Below are positions 10,096 to 19,570 of a DNA stretch of 64,000 bases, in pieces. Each line of letters starts with the position of its first letter. Positions within the stretch are counted from its first letter, which is position 1. Under the pieces are notes generated by a model. It ran no database searches. It was not told the origin of the DNA and saw only the letters and a list, made by a program, of their open reading frames with translations. The stretch is taken from positions 16,689-80,688 of the IMG/VR virus record IMGVR_UViG_3300013126_000019; one strand, given 5' to 3'. Both the position numbers and the translations under genes were made by a program. The stretch comes from a virus.

Positions 10096-13000
10096 TATTT
10101 ACTTTTCTTATAATATTGATTCCATGTGCGGAAATCATTAATTAGTTGTTGGTTCCTAACTTCTAATAACTGTTCAGTTGTTTTTTTCCAAATTCCAAGA
10201 TTGTCATTTTCTCCTAATACTGTATTTATAATTCCATTAGGATCTTGTATAACACTTCCTGTGTTAGGATCAATCATGTTTATCTGACCTGCTGCAATAT
10301 ACGATTGTGTAGGTTGATCAAATCTTATAGTTGCATTACCTGAAAATCTTTGACGACCAACATCATTATAGTTAATATTAATAGGTCCTACATTTCTAAC
10401 GTAATCTTTATAAACGTCACCTTTTTTAAGCTGTGTCATAAACTCGTTATTAAAACTTCCAGAAGGTACCATTAAGGTATATTCTCTTGCATCAGATAAA
10501 CTAGATGAAGATACTTCTGAAGCTTGTTCTTCTTGAGTTAATTCTTTAGACGCACTTTCTTTAAGACCTTTAATATATCCACCATCAACTCTAAAAGTAA
10601 GTGCATCAAAACCTGAGCCTGCAACATTAAATCTTACATCCATTAAAGCACGAGGTCTTGTAGCTTGATTACTTTTCCAAGAACCGGCGTTACTCATATC
10701 TGTGCGTAATTGCTGTAATACTTGATAGGCTTCATCATTAAAGTCTTTTCCTAACACATCATTAATATCAAAATCATCACCACCACTAAGCTTACCAGAA
10801 AATAATGTAAATGACCCATCATTTTTTTTATGAGTTTGCATATAGTTTTCTAAATCTGTAAAGACTTGTCTATAATCAGAGTTCCCTGGATTTTTAGCAT
10901 AAGCACCATCAATATCTGACCTATATACTTTTCCCACCAAGCCTCCTCCTGCATTACTGCCGTATAAAGTACTCGTAAGAGTTTTTAATTTTTCTATATT
11001 ATTAGGATCTTCTCCTCTTGCCAATGCTGCAGCTTGATCAACAGCACCACCAATTGTGTTCCATGTTTTATTATATGTCTTTGATATTACGTCAAATCTA
11101 TTATTAAGAGTTTCTTCAAGATTTTTTGTTTTATAACCTCTTTCCGCATCATTTGCACTAACACGCTCACCATTCCATTTATATAATATAGGTGCTCCAC
11201 CACTAGTAGTCATACTACCAAAAGGTCCATTATCTGACATAGATGAATAGCTTGCCATACCCGGTCCTTGAAAGTAAGCTTTCATTTTTTTAGTATAGTA
11301 CTCTTTTCCATACTCTTGAGCATCATCCCATAAATCACCACTTTCTTTTTTAGGATTCTCTTTTTTTAATGTGTTGTATCTTTCATTAATAGCTTGGTTA
11401 GTTTCAACTAAAATATTTTTTTCTATTGTAGGATCAACATCAGAATACTTTACATGAAATTGGTCACCTCTTTTTTCAACATCAATTCTTGCAGGTAATA
11501 CTGATGTAATAGGACCTACCGCTTGTAATGTTCTTTTTGATACAAGCTCATTGTTATACGCCTGGTTTTCACGGGCTACTCTTAATAAAGCTAAATTCAG
11601 TTCTGATTGATCTAAACTTGAATATATCTGATTCATATTAAGTTTAGACTTTAATATTGAAAGTACTGCAGAATCACCAAGTGCAGATTTTAAATTAGCC
11701 ACATTCTTTTCCAAAAAAGATGGTTGATAATCACCTTTATCATTTTTAGATGGGTCAGAAAAAGATACTCCAGAAAGATCAACTTGATTTTTATATAAAT
11801 TAAACCAATTAGCGTATTCTTGATTGCTTGCTTTAAGTGCGGCTTGTCCCTGTCCAGGTTTTAAATAAGCACTAAATGCTTTAAGAATTGCTTCTCTTGC
11901 AACAAGAGCTTCATCTGGATTAGATCCTACAGCAGTTTCATAAAGTTTATCAAGTGTTGTAGCAAAACTTTGTAATATAGGTGCAGTAATATTTTCGTAT
12001 GCAGCTACCTCACCTTCTACAATACTTTTAATAGAATTTCCTGTTAACTGTTCACCATCTGTACCAGAACCTCCTGGTGTAACAGTAAGCTCATCACCTA
12101 ATAACCAACCATCTTGAGAATATGGATTCCTTTGATCAATACCGTTATTACCTTTTCCACTGCCACTGCCGCTACCTTTTCCCTGACTGTCACCATAGTA
12201 ATCTTTAAGGTACATCTCATATTCCATTTCAGAAACATTAAGCTGAGATTGTAATTGCATTTTAGCCTGATCAATTTGAGCTTGAAGCAACATGTTAGAT
12301 CTGTCTAATGCATTGTCAAATGCAGCCTTAGCATATGGATCAGCATCAATTTTTATTTCTTTATTTAACTCAGCATAGTTCATAGCTGTGTTATAAAGCT
12401 TTTCAGATAATAAATCACGTGCTACAGCTACATCTGCACGATTTCTTAATGAACCAAAATCACTAGCTTTTAAAACTTCAGGATTAGTTATTTGTAATGT
12501 TTCATTATGAAACTGTGCTGCACCTTCTTCTACTTGTGCTTGCTCTTCATTATTTCCTAAAATATTATTAAGAGTTTTATCAGGATCATAAATGTCACCA
12601 TTAGCAATTGCATTACTAATAACTTTAGTTTTAGCTTTTGCTACTTTAGCATTTGTTGTGGCTTGCTCTTGAAATCTTTGAGCTTGAACATTAACCTGAT
12701 TTAAAATGTTGTTAAGGTACTGGGTTTCAGCATTTTGCTCTCCACCCATTGCTTGAGCATTTTGAGAAACAAAATCCTTTCTTTTTAAATAAGCTTCTGT
12801 TTGAGCTACTTTAATAACTCTAGGATCATTACCATACATATTAAGAAGGTAATTATAAAGAGGAGCCATTGTCATAGGTCCTCCCTTACCTTGAATAATA
12901 TACTTACCATCGGGCGTCCATGTAGGATTAATTCCCATTGGAAAGTCCATTTTATCCAACTGATCAGAAGCAAGCTTTGTAATATTTAGATAGGGTGTGT

Positions 13001-13508
13001 ACTCAGGCTTAGGCATTTTGTACATGTCCTCAGCACTAGATTTTGCAAAGTCTTGGGCCCAATAGTTTAAAGCTCTATCACCACCTTCCCACCACATACC
13101 ATTCTCAAGAACTTTAGGGTCCATTGTATTCTTAAGTTTTTGACCTCTTTGCATTTCTCTTTGCCATATACGAGTCATACCCATATCAAAATTGATATCT
13201 TTATCCTCAATAAGCGGTTGAAAAATTTTAGCAGCAGCATTAACATTTTGCTCTAAAGACAAATCCATTGTAGAGATCTTTTGGATCTTTTGCTCAATGT
13301 CTCTAAAGAATTGGTCTCTACGCTCAGAGCTTTCTTGTCTAAGTACTGGTGAATTAAGTAAGCCCGAGTATATACTGTTAATACGGTTATATCCCTGGTC
13401 GTATTGGTATTGCTTGGTAGCAAGCATATTACCAAAGAAATTAAGGTCCGGCTGATATGGCTGGATCTCAGGAACAAATTGGGATATACCTTGTAAAAAA
13501 GCTGTCAT
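10095..13508 (-). CDS. Large virion-associated protein (1137 aa)
   Basis: The protein opens with MTAFLQGISQFVPEIQPYQP and KQYQYDQGYNRINSIYSGLL, an N-terminal pattern that I recall from a conserved family of large structural proteins in Bacteroidota phages. The N-terminal third is helical. A Gly/Ser/Lys linker (GKGSGSGSGKGNNG) near residue 450 separates it from a C-terminal part rich in beta and Gly/Ser segments. No enzyme motif is seen. It lies in the run of giant genes downstream of the tail nozzle gene, so a tail-tip, tail-lumen or ejected role is likely. The start at 13508 is preceded by an A-rich leader, and a short 53-base gap separates it from the upstream gene. Confidence 0.85.
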   Translation of the reverse strand: MTAFLQGISQFVPEIQPYQPDLNFFGNMLATKQYQYDQGYNRINSIYSGLLNSPVLRQESSERRDQFFRDIEQKIQKISTMDLSLEQNVNAAAKIFQPLIEDKDINFDMGMTRIWQREMQRGQKLKNTMDPKVLENGMWWEGGDRALNYWAQDFAKSSAEDMYKMPKPEYTPYLNITKLASDQLDKMDFPMGINPTWTPDGKYIIQGKGGPMTMAPLYNYLLNMYGNDPRVIKVAQTEAYLKRKDFVSQNAQAMGGEQNAETQYLNNILNQVNVQAQRFQEQATTNAKVAKAKTKVISNAIANGDIYDPDKTLNNILGNNEEQAQVEEGAAQFHNETLQITNPEVLKASDFGSLRNRADVAVARDLLSEKLYNTAMNYAELNKEIKIDADPYAKAAFDNALDRSNMLLQAQIDQAKMQLQSQLNVSEMEYEMYLKDYYGDSQGKGSGSGSGKGNNGIDQRNPYSQDGWLLGDELTVTPGGSGTDGEQLTGNSIKSIVEGEVAAYENITAPILQSFATTLDKLYETAVGSNPDEALVAREAILKAFSAYLKPGQGQAALKASNQEYANWFNLYKNQVDLSGVSFSDPSKNDKGDYQPSFLEKNVANLKSALGDSAVLSILKSKLNMNQIYSSLDQSELNLALLRVARENQAYNNELVSKRTLQAVGPITSVLPARIDVEKRGDQFHVKYSDVDPTIEKNILVETNQAINERYNTLKKENPKKESGDLWDDAQEYGKEYYTKKMKAYFQGPGMASYSSMSDNGPFGSMTTSGGAPILYKWNGERVSANDAERGYKTKNLEETLNNRFDVISKTYNKTWNTIGGAVDQAAALARGEDPNNIEKLKTLTSTLYGSNAGGGLVGKVYRSDIDGAYAKNPGNSDYRQVFTDLENYMQTHKKNDGSFTLFSGKLSGGDDFDINDVLGKDFNDEAYQVLQQLRTDMSNAGSWKSNQATRPRALMDVRFNVAGSGFDALTFRVDGGYIKGLKESASKELTQEEQASEVSSSSLSDAREYTLMVPSGSFNNEFMTQLKKGDVYKDYVRNVGPININYNDVGRQRFSGNATIRFDQPTQSYIAAGQINMIDPNTGSVIQDPNGIINTVLGENDNLGIWKKTTEQLLEVRNQQLINDFRTWNQYYKKSK

Positions 13509-13561
13509 AATTATGCTATAAAATTATTACAAATCATTTAGATTTACTAAACTTCAAAAAT

Positions 13562-16420
13562 TTAAATACCGTATCCTGAGCCATTTTGCTCAGCACCCTG
13601 AGCATAAGGGTTCATACCGGCTGTATATGCTGACAAAGATCCCATCATTGGAGATGTATAAGCATTCATAATTGATCCTGCCATTGTTTTCTTTCTCCTT
13701 TCTCCTGCATCACCATATTTACTCATATTATACTGAGCAATAACAAGATCTTTTAAATCTTCAGGATCCATATCTGCATATTCAGGATTATTCTTAGCAG
13801 CTTTATAAGCATTAAGAATAGTGCTTGACTCATTAGAATCCAATTGACCATTTGGTGACTTACCACTAGTTTGAACAATGAGTCCTCCAGAACTAGGATC
13901 TATCATAAACTGATCACCATAGATATAATTAACAGCGTCTGTCTTGGCCATATTATCTATAGTAGCAATTGTATTATGTAATATGTTCAGATTTTTAAGC
14001 TGCTTATTTTTATCAGAAATAGCTTTAGATCCTACTACATTAGTATAGTATTCAGCATCTGCTGCAGATTGCGCTTGTGCACCCTGCATACGAGCTTGGG
14101 CATTAAACTGATTAGATTTATCTTCTGACTGTGCATTATACTCTTCAACTTGTGCAGCAGCTTGTGCAGCTTTATCAGCAACATCACCAAATAATAATGA
14201 CTGTCTTGAGCTTGCTTGTTGAGTTCCCATATAAGGACTCATACCTTCTGTCATACCGCGAGCTATAGATGCCGCTTGTTGTGATCTATAGATAGGTGAG
14301 ATAAACTGAGGATCAACTTGAGCAACATATGGTACTTGGGTTCTTACTGGCATGTAACGATTTACATCCTGTAACAACGCTGCACCGGTACCTAAAAGGT
14401 TTTGAAGCCAAGGTTGTGCTGGTGGTCTTTGACCAGGTGTACCAAAATCTCCTGCAGGAATTTTCTCAGCTTCTTTAATTTGCTTAGCCTCTTCATCAAA
14501 TAATTCTGTATCAGGATTAATTTTTGCATATTGCCCAGCGGTGGTATTTGTATAAATCCAGTCTGCATTACTTACCTGACCTTGCGGCTCATCTGCTTTA
14601 CCAAATTGACCTATATCAAATGGATTAAGCTTTGTCTTTGTTTCGGTATCGGTAATACTACCTTTATTTTTAATAAGGTCTCTATAACCTAAGTAGGCAA
14701 TCTGCTCTAGAGGTACTTGATCTTTATCAATAGATAAACCATACTGATCACTAAATTCTTTTAACTTTTGATTTGTGTAGCCTAATGAATTATCTGTATT
14801 GTCTGTAGCAGATACATCAATTTTATGTGCAGCAAATGCAAGATTGCGCTTATTATGCTTTAAGAAGGCATTTACAATTTCATCATCTTTAATAGTACCG
14901 TTTGCAACTTTTTGTCTATAATCAGCGCTGACCTTTTTTCCCCAGTTTTTATCATTTTTAGCAGCTTCTCTTACAGCTTTAACATACTCAGCTTTAACTT
15001 TAGGATCTTTAAAGGACTCTTCAATTTTCTGGTACATAGCTGCAAGGTCTTTGTTACCATTAAAGATTGTTTTAAGATCCTGCTCACTACCTTTATATTC
15101 ACCATAGCCTTTAGTTCGGCTACCGGTTTTATAATACTTGTCTTCAATTTTTACATAGACATTAGCTTTGTTACCAGCTTTATCATACTCTTCTTGTTTA
15201 CGCTTAGCCCAAGCCTCATCTGACTCACCTTTTTTACGCTCAATAACTGTAGCATCTTTTGGTACATCGTATTTAGGTTGTGCAGTTTGTGTAGCGTCTG
15301 GCTGACTTTGTTGTACAGAGCCTGGAGCTGATGCAGGAAATTGCATATCACTAACTGCTAAATCCGGTTCAGTGCTTTCATACTGGTTACCATTTGCATC
15401 TACATAAATATATACGCCTTTTCTTTTATTGTAGTTTCTTTGAATAATATTATCAAAGTCAAACTCAGATGGACCTTGTTGTGCCTTATACACAAAACGT
15501 CCTAGACCTGCTTCACCGCCATCTCTAAATACTTGATAGCCAATCATAGCTTCAGGCATTTCCTCTGGTACTCTACCAGGATAATACGGATTAGGGAAAC
15601 TTGAACCTCCCATTCTTTGCATATACTGACCCATGTCTTGTGCGTATTGCTGATCCATTTCATCTGCAGATTGCTGAGCACTTTCTTGTTCTTGAGCTGC
15701 TCTTGCTTGATCCATTTGTTGGGCAGAATTAAGAAAGTTTTGATAAAAAGGCATTTGGTCAATTGGTATCTTAGGGATATCAAAATCTTCAGCCTCCATA
15801 TTCATTGCTATAACAAAAGGCATTGCCATCTTAGGTGCAGACTCACCTTTCTTAGATTCCTGTGCAATAGCTAAAGCACCAAGTTTTTTAGTCTTGTTTT
15901 TAATATTAGCCAATAAGGTATCAACAGTCATTTTATCATTAACTTCAGTAGGATCTAATAGTTTTGCTATATCCGTATTAAGATCATACTTTTTAGAAAT
16001 GTCGGCAAATGTATAACCACCTTTCTTTTCAGGAAGCCCGAAGTAATCTAAGATACCCTTATCTGTAATTTTAGTTTTTGAATTACCACCAAGTTTAAAA
16101 TCTTTACCATGAAAGTCACTAAATATAAAAGCACCAACCGGTAAATTTAAAGGTGTACCCCCTTGTGGATGACGGTTACCACCAATACCATATTTGGTAA
16201 GCATCCCACCAGGACCAGGCATCATTACTTCTTCACCTTTCTCAGCTTCAACATTAGCTGAATCTCTATCTACAGGTCCTAAGTTTTTTACATAGTCTAG
16301 TTCAGGATCAGAAAGATCTTTACTTGTAAAAGACGGTGCCATTTGATAATAGTTCAAATAGTTACCACCATGTCTTGCCTGTGGAAGATTAGGCATTTTT
16401 TTAATCTTTACTTGATACAT
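13562..16420 (-). CDS. Large virion-associated protein with GGxxHPQGG motif (952 aa)
   Basis: The N-terminal 130 residues contain GEEVMMPGPGGMLTKYGIGG followed by NRHPQGGTPLNLPVGAFIFSD. This Gly/His-rich beta motif is recurrent in structural proteins of large Bacteroidota phages, from memory. The middle is Gln/Met-rich and helical, followed by a charged Lys/Glu-rich segment around residues 400-560, and the C-terminus is Ala/Gln/Asn-rich with small hydrophobic stretches. No catalytic residues can be assigned. It sits four bases downstream of the 1040-residue gene and shares its low-complexity style (MQQGG, KAQMMGT elements). It is best treated as a tail or internal virion protein. Confidence 0.83.
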   Translation of the reverse strand: MYQVKIKKMPNLPQARHGGNYLNYYQMAPSFTSKDLSDPELDYVKNLGPVDRDSANVEAEKGEEVMMPGPGGMLTKYGIGGNRHPQGGTPLNLPVGAFIFSDFHGKDFKLGGNSKTKITDKGILDYFGLPEKKGGYTFADISKKYDLNTDIAKLLDPTEVNDKMTVDTLLANIKNKTKKLGALAIAQESKKGESAPKMAMPFVIAMNMEAEDFDIPKIPIDQMPFYQNFLNSAQQMDQARAAQEQESAQQSADEMDQQYAQDMGQYMQRMGGSSFPNPYYPGRVPEEMPEAMIGYQVFRDGGEAGLGRFVYKAQQGPSEFDFDNIIQRNYNKRKGVYIYVDANGNQYESTEPDLAVSDMQFPASAPGSVQQSQPDATQTAQPKYDVPKDATVIERKKGESDEAWAKRKQEEYDKAGNKANVYVKIEDKYYKTGSRTKGYGEYKGSEQDLKTIFNGNKDLAAMYQKIEESFKDPKVKAEYVKAVREAAKNDKNWGKKVSADYRQKVANGTIKDDEIVNAFLKHNKRNLAFAAHKIDVSATDNTDNSLGYTNQKLKEFSDQYGLSIDKDQVPLEQIAYLGYRDLIKNKGSITDTETKTKLNPFDIGQFGKADEPQGQVSNADWIYTNTTAGQYAKINPDTELFDEEAKQIKEAEKIPAGDFGTPGQRPPAQPWLQNLLGTGAALLQDVNRYMPVRTQVPYVAQVDPQFISPIYRSQQAASIARGMTEGMSPYMGTQQASSRQSLLFGDVADKAAQAAAQVEEYNAQSEDKSNQFNAQARMQGAQAQSAADAEYYTNVVGSKAISDKNKQLKNLNILHNTIATIDNMAKTDAVNYIYGDQFMIDPSSGGLIVQTSGKSPNGQLDSNESSTILNAYKAAKNNPEYADMDPEDLKDLVIAQYNMSKYGDAGERRKKTMAGSIMNAYTSPMMGSLSAYTAGMNPYAQGAEQNGSGYGI

Positions 16421-16423
16421 GTC

Positions 16424-19400
16424 TTATTGATTATAAGGATTGTCAAAGTTATAATTATTATCTACATATTCAACCTCTCCTCCATTTTCAATGATTTGTT
16501 TAATCATTTCTGGAGTTAAGGTATACACACCACCCTGCTGCATAGTCATAAATAATTCAGCACCTTTTTGTGCATACTGAGGAATTAAGGGTTGACCATA
16601 CTGAACATTTGCACCAGCAAAAGGAGCTCCTGCAAAGGCATCTGTTGTTCTATCAAAACCTCTTAGTCTTGGACTAAACTGTGTATCTGGTGATGTAAGT
16701 GCTAAGTTATTCTCTAAGAATCTGCTAGCTTTAAATTGTTTATATGCATTATTTCTTTCATCGCTAGAAAACACACCATCTGCTAAATATTTACCGGTTG
16801 CATTAGCAATGTTTAAATATCCTGCTGGAGAAATAGAACTTCTAATTTTACCTTTACCTGACGCTGTTGCTTCTTGCTGAGGTTCTTTACCGGTGTATTT
16901 TGGAACATACTGATCCAGTTGTTTTCCAAATGCATCAGCTGTTAATGGAGCATTACCGTTATCAAAGAAAGTTTGCATCCTATTAGCATCAGGAAACACA
17001 TTAACATCAGGTAATCCTAAGCCTTGCGTTTTCTTATTAGGATTCATATTAATAGGGTTTATTTTCCTATTAAGAGGATTTTGTGTATTCCAGTTAATGC
17101 CTGGATAAGTTTTATTAGGATCTGCACTTGGTAGTGCATATACGCCTACACCAAAATTAGGATCATAGATATCCTTTAATACACCATATCCAGGATACTC
17201 ACCATCTACTTGAAACATTGGTAGCATTGTACCACCATCTTGTTTACGATACTGTTGTATACGCGGTTCCCAAGTATAGCCATAAGCATCTGCTTTTTCT
17301 AAACTATCTAGGTAAGCATCTTTTTCAGCTTGCGACATTGCATTAAACTTTGTTTGATCAAAACCTTTTTTATTAGTTCTACCATAAGCTTTAAGACGCT
17401 CATCTAAATACTTATTAATAAAAGCTTTATTATCTTTACCGTAAGCTTCTGAAAATGCTTTTTGTGTATTAGGATCATTAAACAATGCTGTTAACTGATC
17501 AGCATTATAATTATACCTATCAGCATCGTTAATAATACCTTGAGATAGCATTAAGGTTAATCTTGGATCTATACTTTGATTAAATAGCTGGTCCATTACA
17601 GCAGGTCGAATATCTGCAGGTAAAGCATTAACATCAAATCCTTTAATTTTTGCTCTATTCTGATCTCTACCGGAATAATCAATATTTTTCCAATTGTAAA
17701 ATTGCTCTGGGTGTTGAGTTAAGGGTGTATACTCTAATAACCCTGAACCTAATGGACTACCCTTTGTAATTTCATATTGAGCTATCTGATTAATAAATGG
17801 TAAATTTTCTTTTTCTACAGTATTCCAGTCATAATTAGTATTATAAAAAGGCTGGCTTGCTGATGCCGTATTTACAGGAGGTGGTGCAGTGTTTGTACTT
17901 TGTGTTACTGTAGGATTTGCGCCTGTTGCTGGTGCTGTTACTGGAGTACTTGTTTGTACACCAGTACCCATTAAGTCATAAGGGTTTCTAGGTCTTGTAC
18001 CTATCATACCTGCACTTGCAATTTTTTTAGTATTTGCTTCTTCTTCAGCAATTTGATTATCATATGATGCTCTTGCAGCTTCTGTTTCTTCTCTTACTCT
18101 TTGTTTATCTAAATTCTCAAAATAATCTTTACCAAGACGTCTTAAGTTTTTACGGTTAGGATCTATACCTGCAGACTCAAGAACATCTCTTCTATCTCTC
18201 CTAGAGCGGTTCTCCCAGATATAAGGATTCATCTCATCAGTTTGGAATAAACCTCCGCCGGGCATATCTGCATTTTGAGCTCTGATTGCTCTATTTCTAT
18301 TTGCTTCCATACGGTCAGCATCAAAAATACTTTGACCTTCTGGTAATATAGTTTGATTTATATTATAGTTCCTCGTGTCAAACATTTTACCTATACCAAT
18401 TTTGTCAAGGAATCTACCGGCTGCTGTAGGGTCAGCTTCAAACTCAGTTAAGAATCTATCATATTGACCTTTACTTGTTGCATCCTTATACATCTCCTTA
18501 TAGTTTTGAGAATATTCCATATCAGGAATAGTCATATATCTATAAGGACTTAATCCCATATAAGCGCCAGGACTTGGTCTATCAATTCCAAGATTTGTAT
18601 ATGTTTGTGGGGCAGCGGTCCCAGTAAGTAATTCTGGAGCAAAACCTGGACCAGACACACTTACGTTAGGTAGATTTAAGCCATCTCGGCTTGGGTAATT
18701 ATTTAGGTAAGAGAAATCGGCAGATGGACCAAAAGATGGTGTAGGATTATCGTTATATGCTTTAGCAACAGATTGATAATAAGTATTGTACGCATCTTCC
18801 GTAGCTTGTTGTAATTGCTCTTTAGTCAACAAATTTCCTTGTGCATCATAAACAGGTTGATCTGAATTATAATTACCCAAGGTATTTTGAAGATTAGTTT
18901 CTGCTTCCACAACTTCTCTAGGTTTGTATGCTGATGATGAAGTAGTGTTTGCTGTAGTTCCAAAAGTACTACCTGTAGTACCCATCATCTGAGCTTTAGG
19001 TAAACTGTTAGCAGAACCACCTTTCTTTTGTGTTTGGGGTGTTTGTTGCGTTTGAGTATTATTACCCACACCATATCTGCTAGCATAAACTTGTTTGTTA
19101 TATGCGCTAATAGCAGGATTTAATATTGTGTTAGCCGTTGTATTAAAAAGACCTTTAAGTGAATTTAAACCTACACCCTCGTATTTGTCTGACTCCTTTT
19201 TAAAAACTTCACTATTAGCTGGTGTTAGATCCATTTGTGATGGATACATAAAAGGCCCGGGTAAACTTTCCATACGCGCACCTAACTCCATACCATAGGC
19301 GGCTTTAGGTACACCGCCCATTAGTTGTTGAGCATGCAGTTGTTGTAAATCTTCAAATGGTGGAAGTTGTAAAGCTCTACCCAACATATCCTGAGCAGCT

Positions 19401-19546
19401 AATATTGTATGTTCTTGTAAAGCTTCATCTAATGCTTTTCTCTGAACATCCTCCTTATTTGTTTTTACAGATCTAACAAAAGCATCTAAGCGCTGCTTGT
19501 GAAAACCCATAGGCTTTTTTATAAACTGTTGATCCATCATGGCCAT
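16424..19546 (-). CDS. Large virion-associated protein with C-terminal GG motif (1040 aa)
   Basis: A 1040-residue protein rich in Asn, Gln, Pro and Thr, with long disordered-looking regions such as the NTQTQQTPQTQKKGGSANS and APATGANPTVTQSTNTAPPP stretches. The C-terminus ends in QQGGVYTLTPEMIKQIIENG and GEVEYVDNNYNF. A comparable YxLTPxxIxxIxxxGG ending is common in structural proteins of Bacteroidota phages, as I recall it. It shares the PKAQ(M/T)MGT element with the adjacent 982-residue protein (LPKAQMMGTTGSTFGTT here, LPKAQTMGTFSPSYDYS there), which suggests a common assembly or processing site. No enzymatic domain is recognised. Confidence 0.83.
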   Translation of the reverse strand: MAMMDQQFIKKPMGFHKQRLDAFVRSVKTNKEDVQRKALDEALQEHTILAAQDMLGRALQLPPFEDLQQLHAQQLMGGVPKAAYGMELGARMESLPGPFMYPSQMDLTPANSEVFKKESDKYEGVGLNSLKGLFNTTANTILNPAISAYNKQVYASRYGVGNNTQTQQTPQTQKKGGSANSLPKAQMMGTTGSTFGTTANTTSSSAYKPREVVEAETNLQNTLGNYNSDQPVYDAQGNLLTKEQLQQATEDAYNTYYQSVAKAYNDNPTPSFGPSADFSYLNNYPSRDGLNLPNVSVSGPGFAPELLTGTAAPQTYTNLGIDRPSPGAYMGLSPYRYMTIPDMEYSQNYKEMYKDATSKGQYDRFLTEFEADPTAAGRFLDKIGIGKMFDTRNYNINQTILPEGQSIFDADRMEANRNRAIRAQNADMPGGGLFQTDEMNPYIWENRSRRDRRDVLESAGIDPNRKNLRRLGKDYFENLDKQRVREETEAARASYDNQIAEEEANTKKIASAGMIGTRPRNPYDLMGTGVQTSTPVTAPATGANPTVTQSTNTAPPPVNTASASQPFYNTNYDWNTVEKENLPFINQIAQYEITKGSPLGSGLLEYTPLTQHPEQFYNWKNIDYSGRDQNRAKIKGFDVNALPADIRPAVMDQLFNQSIDPRLTLMLSQGIINDADRYNYNADQLTALFNDPNTQKAFSEAYGKDNKAFINKYLDERLKAYGRTNKKGFDQTKFNAMSQAEKDAYLDSLEKADAYGYTWEPRIQQYRKQDGGTMLPMFQVDGEYPGYGVLKDIYDPNFGVGVYALPSADPNKTYPGINWNTQNPLNRKINPINMNPNKKTQGLGLPDVNVFPDANRMQTFFDNGNAPLTADAFGKQLDQYVPKYTGKEPQQEATASGKGKIRSSISPAGYLNIANATGKYLADGVFSSDERNNAYKQFKASRFLENNLALTSPDTQFSPRLRGFDRTTDAFAGAPFAGANVQYGQPLIPQYAQKGAELFMTMQQGGVYTLTPEMIKQIIENGGEVEYVDNNYNFDNPYNQ

Positions 19547-19570
19547 TATATATTCTTAAGATACTCAAAA